Of a stretch of 64,000 nucleotides of DNA, positions 48,187 to 56,994 are shown piece by piece (position 1 is the first letter of the stretch; each line of letters starts with the position of its first letter). The position numbers and the translations under genes are program-made. Source of the stretch: Acidobacteriota bacterium (GTDB taxonomy: Bacteria > Acidobacteriota > Thermoanaerobaculia > Multivoradales > SZUA-115); NCBI GenBank assembly GCA_024277255.1, contig JAJRVQ010000127.1, forward strand, positions 49,432 through 113,431, written 5' to 3'. The notes beneath the pieces were generated by a model. It saw only the letters and a list, made by a program, of their open reading frames with translations, was not told where the DNA came from and made no database searches.

Positions 48187-49353
48187 CTAGCGCAGCAGAG
48201 AGCGTGCGATCACGATGCGTTGTATCTCGCTGGTGCCTTCGTAGATGGTGGTCACGCGAGCGTCGCGGTAGAGGCGGGAGATCTCGTATTCCTCGGAGAA
48301 GCCGTTGCCACCGTGGATCTGGAGGCTGTCGAAGACGGCGCGGTTGGCCGCTTCGGAGCTGTAGAGTTTGGCTTCGGAGGCATACTTGACCGCCTCCTTG
48401 CCGTGGGACTCGGCGGCGGCGCGATGGGTGAGGAGCCGTGAGGCGGCCAGCTCGGTGGCCATCTCGGCGATCTTGAACTGGATGGCTTGGTGGCGAGCAA
48501 TCGGCACGCCGAATTGTACGCGCTCCGCGGCGTACTCGACGGCCAACTCCACGGCACGCTGGTGGATACCTACCGCCTGGGCGGCGATGCCGAGGCGAGA
48601 GTGGCCCAGCGTGGCCAGGGCGATGCTCATTCCCTTGCCCTCTTCGCCGAGCAGCGAGGAGGCGGGGATTCGGCAGTCCTCGAAGAGGACCGGGGCCGTG
48701 GTGGAAGCTCTGAGTCCCAGCTTCTGTTCGGGGGTTCCCACCGCACAGCCTGGCGTGTCGGCGGGGACGACGAAGGCGCTGATGCTGCGCTTGCCCCCTT
48801 CCGGGTCGGTCTTGGCCAGCGCCACGTAGTAGCGTGCGCGGCCCGCGTTGGTGATCCAGGCCTTTTCACCGTTGAGTACCCAGCTGTCCCCATCGCGTAC
48901 GGCGGTCGTTCGCATCGCGGCGACGTCGCTGCCCGATCCCGGCTCGGTGAGGGCAAAGGCACCGAGACATTCGCCGGAAGCCATTTCGGTCAACGGACCG
49001 CGCTTCAGCTCTTCGTTGCCAAACTGCCAGATCGGCCAGCAGGCGACGGAATTGGTGACGCTGAGAGTCACCGCGACCGACGGGCAGACCCGGGCTAGTT
49101 CCTCGATGGCGATGCAGTAGCTCACCGCGTCGATGCCGGTGCCGCCATACTCTTCATTGATCATCATCCCGCACAGACCCAGCTCTCCGAGCTCTTGGAT
49201 GATTTCCAGCGGAAACTCGTGGCGCACGTCGCGCTCGAAGGTACCGGGCTGGATGCGCTCTTCGGCGAAACGCCGAACGGTCTCGCGGAGAAATTCTTGG
49301 TCTTCGCTCAGGGCGAAGGAGGGGCCGCTACCGGCACCGGCGTCTAAAGACAT
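48187..49353 (-). CDS. Acyl-CoA dehydrogenase
   Basis: A 388-residue flavoprotein that makes 2-enoyl-CoA. Visible are the FAD-binding block CLGAFALTEPGSGSD, the WITNA strand, RVQFGVPIARHQAIQFKIAE, and the C-terminal YEGTSEIQRIVIARSLL carrying the catalytic Glu of short/branched-chain members. It lies 10 bases downstream of a second acyl-CoA dehydrogenase, so they form an operon. Chain-length preference cannot be settled from sequence. Electrons would go to ETF and the quinone pool. Confidence 0.92.
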   Translation of the reverse strand: MSLDAGAGSGPSFALSEDQEFLRETVRRFAEERIQPGTFERDVRHEFPLEIIQELGELGLCGMMINEEYGGTGIDAVSYCIAIEELARVCPSVAVTLSVTNSVACWPIWQFGNEELKRGPLTEMASGECLGAFALTEPGSGSDVAAMRTTAVRDGDSWVLNGEKAWITNAGRARYYVALAKTDPEGGKRSISAFVVPADTPGCAVGTPEQKLGLRASTTAPVLFEDCRIPASSLLGEEGKGMSIALATLGHSRLGIAAQAVGIHQRAVELAVEYAAERVQFGVPIARHQAIQFKIAEMATELAASRLLTHRAAAESHGKEAVKYASEAKLYSSEAANRAVFDSLQIHGGNGFSEEYEISRLYRDARVTTIYEGTSEIQRIVIARSLLR

Positions 49354-49363
49354 CGATCGCGCC

Positions 49364-50509
49364 TCAGCTTCGGTTGATGATCCAGTCGGCGATCACCAGC
49401 TTCTGGATCTCGCTGGTTCCCTCGTAGATCTCGGTGATGCGCGCATCGCGGAAGAAGCGCTCGACGTTGTATTCGCGGGTGTACCCGTAGCCGCCGTGGA
49501 TCTGCAGAGCCTTGTTGGTGACTCGCTGCGCCATCTCGGAGGTGAAGAGCTTGGCCTGCGCCGCCTCCAGCGAGTAGCGTTTGCCTTGATCCTTGGCCCA
49601 GCAGGCCTTCCAGGTCAGCAACCGTCCGGCGTCGAGTTCGGTCACCATGTCGGCGAGATAGAACTGAATCGCCTGGAAGTTGGAGATCGGGCGACCGAAC
49701 TGTTCGCGCTCCTTCGCATAGGAGATCGCTTCACCGAGAGCGGCTTGAGCGATACCGACCGCCTGGGCGGCAATGCCGATGCGACCGCCGTCGAGGGTCG
49801 CCATGGCGATCTTGAACCCCTCTCCCTCTTCGCCCAGCCGGTCGGCGACCGGCACGCGCATGTCGGTAAAGGCCAGCTCGGTAGTACCCGAGGCGTTGAC
49901 CCCCAGCTTGACTTCGTGCTCGCCTCGGCTGAGGCCGGGATTGTCCATCGGGACGACGAAGGCGGCGATGCCCTTGCTCTTCTTCTCCAGGTCTGTCGAG
50001 GCGAAGACGATGGCGATATCCGCGTGGGTGGCGTTGGTGATGAAGACCTTGGTGCCGTTGAGGATGTAGCTGTCGCCGTCCAACCGGGCGGTGGCGCGCA
50101 GGGCTCCCGCGTCGCTGCCGGCCCCGGGCTCGGTCAGGGCGAAGCATCCCAGCTGCTCACCCCGGGCCAGAGGCTCCAGGAAGCGCTTCTTCTGATCGTC
50201 GTTGCCGAAGTGAAGGATGGGATCGCAGACCAAGGAGTTGTTGACCGACAGGATCACACCACTACTGGCGCAGACCTTGCTGATTTCCTCGATCACCAGG
50301 GCGTAGGCGATCATGTCCATGCCACCGCCACCGTGCTCCTCCGGTACGTAGACGCCGGCCAGCCCCAACTCCCCCGCTTGGGTGAAGAAGTCGCGCGGGA
50401 ACTCACCGCTGGCATCGATCTCCTTGGCCCGGGGTTTGACCACCTCTTCGGCGAAACGACGTACGCTGTCGCGGAGGAGAACGTGCTCCTCGCTGAGTTC
50501 AATCTGCAT
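49364..50509 (-). CDS. Acyl-CoA dehydrogenase, butyryl-CoA-type
   Basis: 381 residues. Motifs are GCFALTEPGAGSDAGAL, VFITNATHADIA, REQFGRPISNFQAIQF, GGYGYTREYNVERFFRDARI and IYEGTSEIQKLVIAD, with the catalytic Glu in place. The pattern is close to short-chain (butyryl- or isobutyryl-) dehydrogenases. It is the upstream gene of the pair. Together with icmF and mutAB it fits oxidation of branched and odd-chain acyl-CoA. Confidence 0.92.
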   Translation of the reverse strand: MQIELSEEHVLLRDSVRRFAEEVVKPRAKEIDASGEFPRDFFTQAGELGLAGVYVPEEHGGGGMDMIAYALVIEEISKVCASSGVILSVNNSLVCDPILHFGNDDQKKRFLEPLARGEQLGCFALTEPGAGSDAGALRATARLDGDSYILNGTKVFITNATHADIAIVFASTDLEKKSKGIAAFVVPMDNPGLSRGEHEVKLGVNASGTTELAFTDMRVPVADRLGEEGEGFKIAMATLDGGRIGIAAQAVGIAQAALGEAISYAKEREQFGRPISNFQAIQFYLADMVTELDAGRLLTWKACWAKDQGKRYSLEAAQAKLFTSEMAQRVTNKALQIHGGYGYTREYNVERFFRDARITEIYEGTSEIQKLVIADWIINRS

Positions 50510-50554
50510 GGTGTCTAGTCCTTAATTCTGTGATTCGATGCGAGAAGAGAGGGC

Positions 50555-50854
50555 TTAGCCCCGACCCAGTCCCCGGGTGTGGTCTCCGAGCCGGGCGCGG
50601 TAGGTGCGATCGATCGCGGCTTTGAGCGCTTCGATCCGGCCGAGCCTGGAGGCATCGCTGGCTTTCACCGCCAGGGGCCACTCGAAGTCAGCGCCGTCGA
50701 AGAGGCTGATCAACCAGCTCTGAGTCTCCGCATTCCAGCCGTTTTCGCCGGCGGTTGCGTTCAGACTCCATCCGGTGGGTAGGAAACTTTCGATCTCGGT
50801 TCTGTGATAGTGCAACGAGTGTTCTTTGATCATGACGCAGAGATTGTCTACCAT
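50555..50854 (-). CDS. Small conserved-looking protein, unknown function
   Basis: A 99-residue soluble protein. A compact domain is suggested by HYHRTEIESFLPTGW, WLISLFDGADFEWPLAV and RIEALKAAIDRTYRARLG. ATG codons at 50854 and 50833 are both possible starts and neither has a clear ribosome site. It sits between the DAHP synthase and the acyl-CoA dehydrogenases in the same direction, 36 bases after the former. No family is recognised. Confidence 0.6.
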   Translation of the reverse strand: MVDNLCVMIKEHSLHYHRTEIESFLPTGWSLNATAGENGWNAETQSWLISLFDGADFEWPLAVKASDASRLGRIEALKAAIDRTYRARLGDHTRGLGRG

Positions 50855-50890
50855 CCGCGGCGCGAGCGCCAGGGGGAGTTTCGAGGGGGT

Positions 50891-52276
50891 TCAATCGGCG
50901 CCGTCGCCACGGCCGTCACCGCCGACATGGCGGGCGACGATCATGGCCAATTCGAGTGCTTGTTCGTAGTTCAGCCGCGGATCGACTTGGGTGAGATAGG
51001 CGCGCTTGAGGTCGGCTTCGCGCAGACCGCGAGCGCCGCCGATACACTCCGTCACGTCGTCACCGGTCAACTCGAAATGGACCCCGCCGAGGCGACCGCC
51101 CAGTTCGTCGTGCAGATCGAGCGCTTGCTCCAGCTCGGAGCGAATGTTGTCGAATCTGCGCGTCTTGGTGCCGTCGGAGAGCTTCTCGGTGTTGCCGTGC
51201 ATGGGATCGCAGCACCAGAGGACCGTCTTGCCGCTTTCCTTGACGATCTTGACCAGCGCCGGTAATTCGTGGGCGATCCGCTGCGCTCCGAAGCGGTGGA
51301 TCAAGGTCAGCCGCCCGGGCTCGTCCTCAGGGTGCAGCAGGTCGAGCAGCCGGAGCAGCTGGTCGCGGTCGGTTCCCGGACCGACTTTGACCCCGATCGG
51401 GTTGGAGATGCCGCGGAAGTATTCGACATGTGCCCCCTCCGGATCGGCGGTGCGCAATCCGATCCACGGCATATGGGCGGCGAGGTTGTACCAGCCGGTG
51501 CGATGGGGAACTTGCCGCGTCTGCGCCTGCTCGTAGGGCAAATGCAACCCCTCGTGGCTGGAAAAGAAGTCCACCCGTCGCATCTGATCGGCATCGACAT
51601 AGCCGAGCGTGTCCATGAAGCGAATCGACTCGCCGATCGCCGCGACAATCTGGCGGTACTCGGCGGCGTGGGGTGAATGCTTGACGAAACCGAGGTCCCA
51701 GTACTCGGTGTGGTGGAGGTCGGCGAAGCCGCCCTCGATCAGTCCACGGATGAAGTTGAGGGTCAAGGCCGATCGTTCGTAGCCGCGCAACATCCGTTGC
51801 GGGTCGGGAGTTCGGTCCTCGCGAGTGAACGGGAGTCGGTTGACCAGGTCTCCTCGGTAGGTATGCAGGGTTTCTCCATCGCGCGTCTCTAAATCCTGGC
51901 TTCGCGGTTTGGCGTACTGGCCGGCGAAGCGGCCGACACGGATCACTCGCCGGCGGGTTCCCAGCACCAGCACCAGACTCATTTGCAGCAAGATCTTGAG
52001 TTTGTTGGCGATGGTCTCGGAGCGGCATTCGGCGAAGCTCTCGGCGCAATCACCGCCCTGCAGCAGGAAGTACTCACCCTGCGCCGCGGCCGCGATCTGC
52101 TCTTTGAGCCCTTCCACTTCCCACGAGGTGACCAACGGAGGCAACCGCGCGATCTCGGCCATCACCCGATCGACCTCCCCCTGGTCAGGATAACTGGGCA
52201 GCTGGAGAGCCTTCTTGGAACGCCAGGACTGCGGGCTCCACGGGGCCTGTGCGGGCTTGAGAGTTGACCTAGCCAT
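50891..52276 (-). CDS. 3-Deoxy-7-phosphoheptulonate synthase, class II
   Basis: A 461-residue class II (plant/AroH_II-type) DAHP synthase, first step of the shikimate pathway. Markers are WSPQSWRSKKALQLP, LLQGGDCAESF, RVGRFAGQYAKPRS, FFSSHEGLHLPYEQA, GIRTADPEG-like strands, WCCDPMHGNTEKL and VHFELTGDDVTEC. The ATG at 52276 is preferred, because the family N-terminus follows it; an in-frame ATG at 52351 would add 25 unusual residues. Confidence 0.94.
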   Translation of the reverse strand: MARSTLKPAQAPWSPQSWRSKKALQLPSYPDQGEVDRVMAEIARLPPLVTSWEVEGLKEQIAAAAQGEYFLLQGGDCAESFAECRSETIANKLKILLQMSLVLVLGTRRRVIRVGRFAGQYAKPRSQDLETRDGETLHTYRGDLVNRLPFTREDRTPDPQRMLRGYERSALTLNFIRGLIEGGFADLHHTEYWDLGFVKHSPHAAEYRQIVAAIGESIRFMDTLGYVDADQMRRVDFFSSHEGLHLPYEQAQTRQVPHRTGWYNLAAHMPWIGLRTADPEGAHVEYFRGISNPIGVKVGPGTDRDQLLRLLDLLHPEDEPGRLTLIHRFGAQRIAHELPALVKIVKESGKTVLWCCDPMHGNTEKLSDGTKTRRFDNIRSELEQALDLHDELGGRLGGVHFELTGDDVTECIGGARGLREADLKRAYLTQVDPRLNYEQALELAMIVARHVGGDGRGDGAD

Positions 52277-52357
52277 CGCTCTATAGATTACCCCAGCCAG
52301 CCTTCGCCGGATCGAGCGATTGGCAACCATTTTCGGAGCCCTGATGGACAAGAGATG

Positions 52358-53493
52358 CTATTTCGCAAGGGCCGTCAGGATCGCCCGGTAGTCGCCGGCC
52401 GCCATCGGGCGCGGACTTGACGGATTTGACCCGTTGGCTTCGGCGGCCACCGCGATCTCCTCGAAGGCCGTGCTCGGCACCCCGAGGGCGGAGAATGTCG
52501 GCAGACCGACTTCGATCACCAATCGTTGGATCTCGTGCAGAATCTCGTGGGCTGAATCCGCCGTTGCCGGGCGGCCCAAGATCTGGGGGGCCAGAGAACT
52601 CAGCTTCGCTTCGATCGACTTGCCATGGGAGCGCAGAACCGGCACCAGAAGCACGGCATTGGTCAGGCCGTGCGCCACGTCGAACATCCCGCCCAGCGCC
52701 TCCGACAGGCAGTGCACTGGACCGACATCGGCGTTACCAAAGGCCAGGCCAGCCAAGGTGGATGCCGCCATCACTCCTGCCCGTGCCTCCGCGTCACCGG
52801 CGATGTCGGCCACCGCGCGGCTGAGGTTACGAAAGAGGAGTTCAACCGCTCCTTGGGCCAGAGCGTCGGAAGCCGGATTCGACCGTCTCCCGGTGTAGGC
52901 CTCCAGCGCGTGAGTCAGAGCATCGATCCCGGTGGCCGCCACCAAGGGCGCAGGCAGGGAGCTGAGCAGCTCCGCGTCGACCAGAGCACGAGTGGGAAAC
53001 ATCGACTCCCCCTTGACGCTGATCTTTCTCCGGCTCTGCGCATCGCTGATCACCGAGACCCAGGTGACTTCGGAGCCGGTTCCACAGGTTGTGGGGACGG
53101 CGAGAAAGGGCAACGGTAGCCGCGAGTAGCGATCATGGCCGATGTAGTCCGTGCACTTGCCGCCGTTGGTGGCCAGCATCGCCGCGGCCTTGGCGGCGTC
53201 CAGCACGCTGCCTCCGCCGAGACCGACCACCAGAGAGCATTGCGCCGCGCGCAGCTCGTCGGCGAGCCGCTCGATCGTCGACGCTCTCGGATTGGCCTCG
53301 ACGCCACCCATAGCGCAGACGCTCAGGCCCGCACCCTTCAAGCTTCTCTCGGCCTGGTCAGGCCACGGCGTGGCGGCCAGCCCCGGGTCGCTGATCGGGC
53401 GACCGCACCTCGTGTCAGGAGCGCCGCCTCCTCACCCAAACGAGCAAAACAGCCGGGCTCGATGGTCACGCGGGTGGGTACTCGAAAGGCCAT
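52358..53493 (-). pseudogene. Iron-containing alcohol dehydrogenase, apparently frameshifted near its N-terminus
   Basis: The main frame (52358-53341) lacks a proper start and begins inside the family's first strand-helix region. The missing N-terminus is in another frame: an ATG at 53493 begins MAFRVPTRVTIEPGCFARLG, and the match jumps frame near 53395-53410 to continue ISDPGLAATPWPD. A deletion of 1 base (or 4 or 7) would explain it. The rest is intact: GLGGGSVLDAAK (NAD loop), TCGTGSEVT, GIDALTHALEAY and HCLSEALGGMFDVAH, with the Asp and three His iron ligands. Substrate is unknown. If the shift is real, the gene is broken; if an assembly slip, it is a normal ~378-residue enzyme. A TATACT box lies eight bases before the ATG. 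Confidence 0.72.
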
Positions 53494-53591
53494 GGCGGGC
53501 GAGTATACGCGCTCCTCCCCCTTCTCCGTTTCAACCGTCGTGCGGCGCGGGCCGCGACAGGAACCGGACGTGGATCCGAAACGGGGGGAGG

Positions 53592-54503
53592 TCAAAGATA
53601 CTTGCCCAGGGCCCTCATCGCGGCCCAGCCGAAGTCCACCACCATCTCGAGGGCGGATCCCGTCTCGGCCAGCCTTCTGCCGTATTGACCGGCAGGGGGC
53701 AACGGTTGGGAGAGCTTCTCCACCCGCTTCTTCTCGTCGTGGGCTCGCCGCTCCTCCTCCTCGACCTGCGCCGTCACTTCGGCGCCGCCGCGCCGCAACC
53801 ATGCGAGGACCTGCTCTAACTCGTGACGATCGAACCAGACGCCGTGTTGCGCGCACACGTCGAGGATGATGCCGCTGCGGCGGCCGTAGTTCTGGCGGTT
53901 CATCAGGCCGCCACAGATCGGACAGGTGCGGTAGACGGGACCGGCTTGCCCCTGCCAACCTCCCAGCGGTGCCGAGGGCGGTGCACCGTGGCCGGCGGTG
54001 GTCAACTGTTCGGTCTTGGCCTTCGCTGCCAGCAGGCGAAACGCGTCGGCTCCCAGCCACAGCCCCACACAACGACCGCACTCCAGCGCACTCACACCGC
54101 CAGCGCCGATCTTCCGGCTGGTCAGAGTGTGCTCCCCCTGGCAAACGGGACAGAGATGGTCGGTGGCTTGGCCTCCATTGTCGGTGATCAGGATGGGCTG
54201 TCCACAGCTGTGGCAAAAGCGGGCGTCATGGCTGATTCGGTTCATGCAGTGCGGGCAGATGGTGTCCAGATCGAGTTCGTGGAGGGAAAAGTCTCCGCCG
54301 CAAAAATTACAGGCGCTGGCGCCTTCCTGCCGGGGTCCACCGCACGATGAACAACGCACCACCGCGGCCTGGTGAGATCGAGGTCGCGGTACTTCGATGG
54401 TCGCACCGCACAAGCAGCGAAAGTGTTCGCCCACTTGACGGCCGGAGGCGTCGAATTGACGGCTACAGGCGGAACAGGCGACGATGAGGCGCAAGGTGGT
54501 CAC
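53592..54503 (-). CDS. Multi-zinc-ribbon protein
   Basis: 303 residues with at least five Cys pairs arranged as zinc ribbons: CSAC...CLCG (10-32), CSSCGG and CNFCGG (51-70), CPHCMNR and CHSCGQ (83-101), CPVCQG...CGRC, and CPICGGLM...C near 190-220. The later ribbons followed by WLGADAFRLL and GVWFDRHELEQVL match the TFIIB-type zinc-ribbon family (zf-TFIIB). A charged helix (EEEERRAHDEKKRVEKL) and a hydrophobic C-terminus follow. Function is unknown. It is divergent from the sirtuin gene, 91 bases apart. Confidence 0.78.
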   Translation of the reverse strand: MTTLRLIVACSACSRQFDASGRQVGEHFRCLCGATIEVPRPRSHQAAVVRCSSCGGPRQEGASACNFCGGDFSLHELDLDTICPHCMNRISHDARFCHSCGQPILITDNGGQATDHLCPVCQGEHTLTSRKIGAGGVSALECGRCVGLWLGADAFRLLAAKAKTEQLTTAGHGAPPSAPLGGWQGQAGPVYRTCPICGGLMNRQNYGRRSGIILDVCAQHGVWFDRHELEQVLAWLRRGGAEVTAQVEEEERRAHDEKKRVEKLSQPLPPAGQYGRRLAETGSALEMVVDFGWAAMRALGKYL

Positions 54504-54594
54504 GGGGTTGATCCTTCTGCGAGATTGGGAGGGGAATCCACGACTGTCCGCACTACTACCGGCGGCTTATCTTTCTTCCCGGAAGGCTGAGGAT

Positions 54595-55482
54595 ATGACG
54601 AACGACATGACGAACACCATGACCGACACGATGTCCAGCGGCGAGCAAGTTCACCAACTGGCCAGTGCCCTGCGGGAGGTCGAGCGAGGGCTGATCCTCG
54701 TCGTCACCGGGGCCGGAGTCAGCGTGGCCAGCGGAATCCCCACCTTTCGCGGCTCCGACCCCGGGGCGGTGTGGAAACGCGATGTGACGGAGCTGGGCAC
54801 GGTGGACTATTTCTGTCGCGATCCGGTGGGATCGTGGCAATGGTACCTCGACCGCTTCGACGGTCTCCTCGCTGCCCGACCCAATCCGGCACACCGGGCG
54901 CTGGTGGCGATCGAGAAGTGGCAACAAGCACGCGGCGGACGTTTCCTGCTGGTCACCCAGAATATCGACACCCTCCACGAAGAGGCCGGTTCCAGTGAGT
55001 TGGTCAAAGTGCACGGCACCGCCGATCGGGCCCGCTGCAGCCAAGAGGGCTGCTCTCTCGCCGCTCCTTCGGGCTCCATCTCCCGCGCGCGGATCGACCT
55101 GCAACCCTTTCGCGATCATCCGAGCCGGGAGACCTTGCCCAAGTGCCCGCGCTGCGGCTCGCTCCTGCGCCAGCACGTTCTCTGGTTCGACGAGTACTAC
55201 GATGGCCACCGGGACTACCAGTGGAACCGGGTGCAAGCGGAGTTGGCCTCGATGCAGCTGGCCCTGTGCGTCGGAACTTCCTTTTCCGTGGGTGTCACCG
55301 AGCTAGTGCTGCGCGCCGCCATGGTGCGCGCAGTTCCGGTCTTCTCCGTCGACCCCGCCGCGGCCGGCGGACCCCGCCACTACGGCCTGGAGAAGCTCAC
55401 CGCGAAGGCCGAGGAGTTACTGCCGGCGGTCTGTGCCGAACTCGGTGCCTCGCCACTATACTCACCGCCGGAGGAGCGATGA
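54595..55482 (+). CDS. Sir2-family NAD-dependent protein deacylase (class III-like)
   Basis: 295 residues; ATG 54595 follows GGAAGGCTGAGG. Motifs are TGAGVSVASGIPTFRG (38-53), TQNIDTLH, the catalytic His in VKVHG (140), zinc Cys pairs (148/153 and 184/187), and GTSFSVGV. The segment WQWYLDRF aligns with the class III position and gives Tyr84-x-x-Arg87. In SIRT5 and CobB that pair binds acidic acyl groups (succinyl, malonyl, glutaryl). It is thus a likely desuccinylase/demalonylase as well as a deacetylase; this is inference. It overlaps the methyltransferase start by 4 bp. Confidence 0.9.
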   Translation: MTNDMTNTMTDTMSSGEQVHQLASALREVERGLILVVTGAGVSVASGIPTFRGSDPGAVWKRDVTELGTVDYFCRDPVGSWQWYLDRFDGLLAARPNPAHRALVAIEKWQQARGGRFLLVTQNIDTLHEEAGSSELVKVHGTADRARCSQEGCSLAAPSGSISRARIDLQPFRDHPSRETLPKCPRCGSLLRQHVLWFDEYYDGHRDYQWNRVQAELASMQLALCVGTSFSVGVTELVLRAAMVRAVPVFSVDPAAAGGPRHYGLEKLTAKAEELLPAVCAELGASPLYSPPEER

Positions 55483-56327
55483 TCGAACAGCAGAGCCAGA
55501 AGCAGGAAGAGAGCACCGAGCAGGACTATCTGCTCGGTTGTGACGCCGACGAACTGGCCCGTCTGGCCTTCCAGCATCAGGTGTGGGCGCAGCAGACCCA
55601 CGCCCATTGGGAACGGGCCGGCTTTCGTTTCGGATCCACCGTTCTCGATATCGGTTGCGGCCCCGGTTTCGCCTCGATCGACCTGGCTCACCTGTTGGGA
55701 AGCGACGGCAGAGTGATCGCGGCCGATGGATCGGCCACATTTCTCGCCTACCTCGAATACCAGGCCAGAGTGCAGGGAGTTGGCGCCCGAGTGACCACCT
55801 TGCCCGGCGACCTCCACGACCTGCAACTCGAGGCGGAGAGTCTCGACGGCGCCTACGCCCGCTGGGTCTTCTGTTTCTTGCCTCGCCCGGAGCAGGTGGT
55901 GAAACGGGTCGCGGCGGCCCTGCGCCCGGGGGCGAGATTGGCCGTCACCGACTATTTCAACTACGGTGCCTTCACCTTCGCTCCGCGCAGCGCCGCTCTC
56001 GACCGTGTGATCGAGGCGGTGAAGGAGTCCTGGCGGCGCATCGACGGCGATCTGGATATCCAGGGCCGCATGCCGGCGCTGGTGGAAAGCTGCGGCCTCG
56101 AAGTTGTCTCGGTCCACTGCTCTAGCCGCATCGCCCGCCCCGGCTCTCCGCTGTGGAATTGGCCGCGGGTCTTCTTCGACGGCTTTCTGCCCAAGCTGGT
56201 CGACATGGAGTTGCTCAGCGAGCGGGAGCAGGAGGCGTTCAACCGGGAGTGGCGAGAGCGAACCGCCGACCCGGCCTCCTTTCTCTCCCTGCCACCGATC
56301 TACGAGCTGGTCGCGGAGAAGCGCTGA
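55479..56327 (+). CDS. SAM-dependent methyltransferase
   Basis: 282 residues. A good GGAGGAG ribosome site lies just before ATG 55479; the open frame upstream lies inside the sirtuin gene. SAM-binding motif I is VLDIGCGPGFASIDLA (about 53-68), motif II VIAADGSATF, then LDGAYARWVFCFLPRPEQVV and VTDYFNYGAF. It is a class I Rossmann methyltransferase (ubiE/COQ5-like region). The substrate is unknown. It is co-translated with the sirtuin, and converges with the asparaginase-domain gene. Confidence 0.85.
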   Translation: MIEQQSQKQEESTEQDYLLGCDADELARLAFQHQVWAQQTHAHWERAGFRFGSTVLDIGCGPGFASIDLAHLLGSDGRVIAADGSATFLAYLEYQARVQGVGARVTTLPGDLHDLQLEAESLDGAYARWVFCFLPRPEQVVKRVAAALRPGARLAVTDYFNYGAFTFAPRSAALDRVIEAVKESWRRIDGDLDIQGRMPALVESCGLEVVSVHCSSRIARPGSPLWNWPRVFFDGFLPKLVDMELLSEREQEAFNREWRERTADPASFLSLPPIYELVAEKR

Positions 56328-56359
56328 ACTCCGGTGACAAGATCCGAGTGACAGGATCC

Positions 56360-56863
56360 TCAGGCCCGGGTGAAAGTGCCGCGGGTTCGGTCCTTGATCA
56401 CGCCGGGGAAACGCAATCCCTGGCTGTGAGCGACGCAGTAGACCCCCGGCTCCATCACCGCCGCAGCGAAGAGTGCCTCGGTCAGGTTCTGTAGCGCGTC
56501 CGACTGGCGCATCTCGAAAGGCCGCATTGCGCCGGTCAGAATCACCGGTGCGCTGAGTTCCGGCAGGTCACGCGCCAGCTGCTCCCCGGTGTCGCAAAGG
56601 GTGTCGGTGCCGTGCAGAACCACCACCGCGTCGCAACTCTCCAAGGCCTCTTGCACCGCTTCGACGATTCGCTCGCGGTCGTGGTCGGTCAGCTCCAGAC
56701 TGTCCTTGCTCATCACCTCGCGAACCTCGACGCGCGAATTCTGCAGCCGCAACTTCCCCAGCATCCGGCGAACGATCGACCCTCGGTTGGCCAGGTCGCC
56801 GGTGAATTCGTCGTAGGTCTTTTCGATCGTCCCACCGGTGGTGATCAAAATGATTCGTCGCAT
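56360..56863 (-). CDS. Single-domain asparaginase-family protein
   Basis: A 167-residue protein comprising only the N-terminal catalytic domain of type I/II L-asparaginases (normal enzymes are ~330). Motifs are ITTGGTIEKTYDE (nucleophile Thr in TGGTI) and VVLHGTDTLCDTGEQLA (second Thr-Asp), then ILTGAMRPFEM. The whole C-terminal domain is absent and no break is visible, so this is a genuine short family member. Asparagine hydrolysis is uncertain. Confidence 0.8.
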   Translation of the reverse strand: MRRIILITTGGTIEKTYDEFTGDLANRGSIVRRMLGKLRLQNSRVEVREVMSKDSLELTDHDRERIVEAVQEALESCDAVVVLHGTDTLCDTGEQLARDLPELSAPVILTGAMRPFEMRQSDALQNLTEALFAAAVMEPGVYCVAHSQGLRFPGVIKDRTRGTFTRA

Positions 56864-56994
56864 GGAGCGCCGACTCTACACCTTCCCCTGCGTCGCGGGA
56901 ACGCTCCGGCCGTCACCCCGCAAGGCAGATCCTTGCCTCGCGTATACTTGTTGGCTGGTGCACGGGTTGTCCCTTTTTGTTTGTGAGGTTCCGA

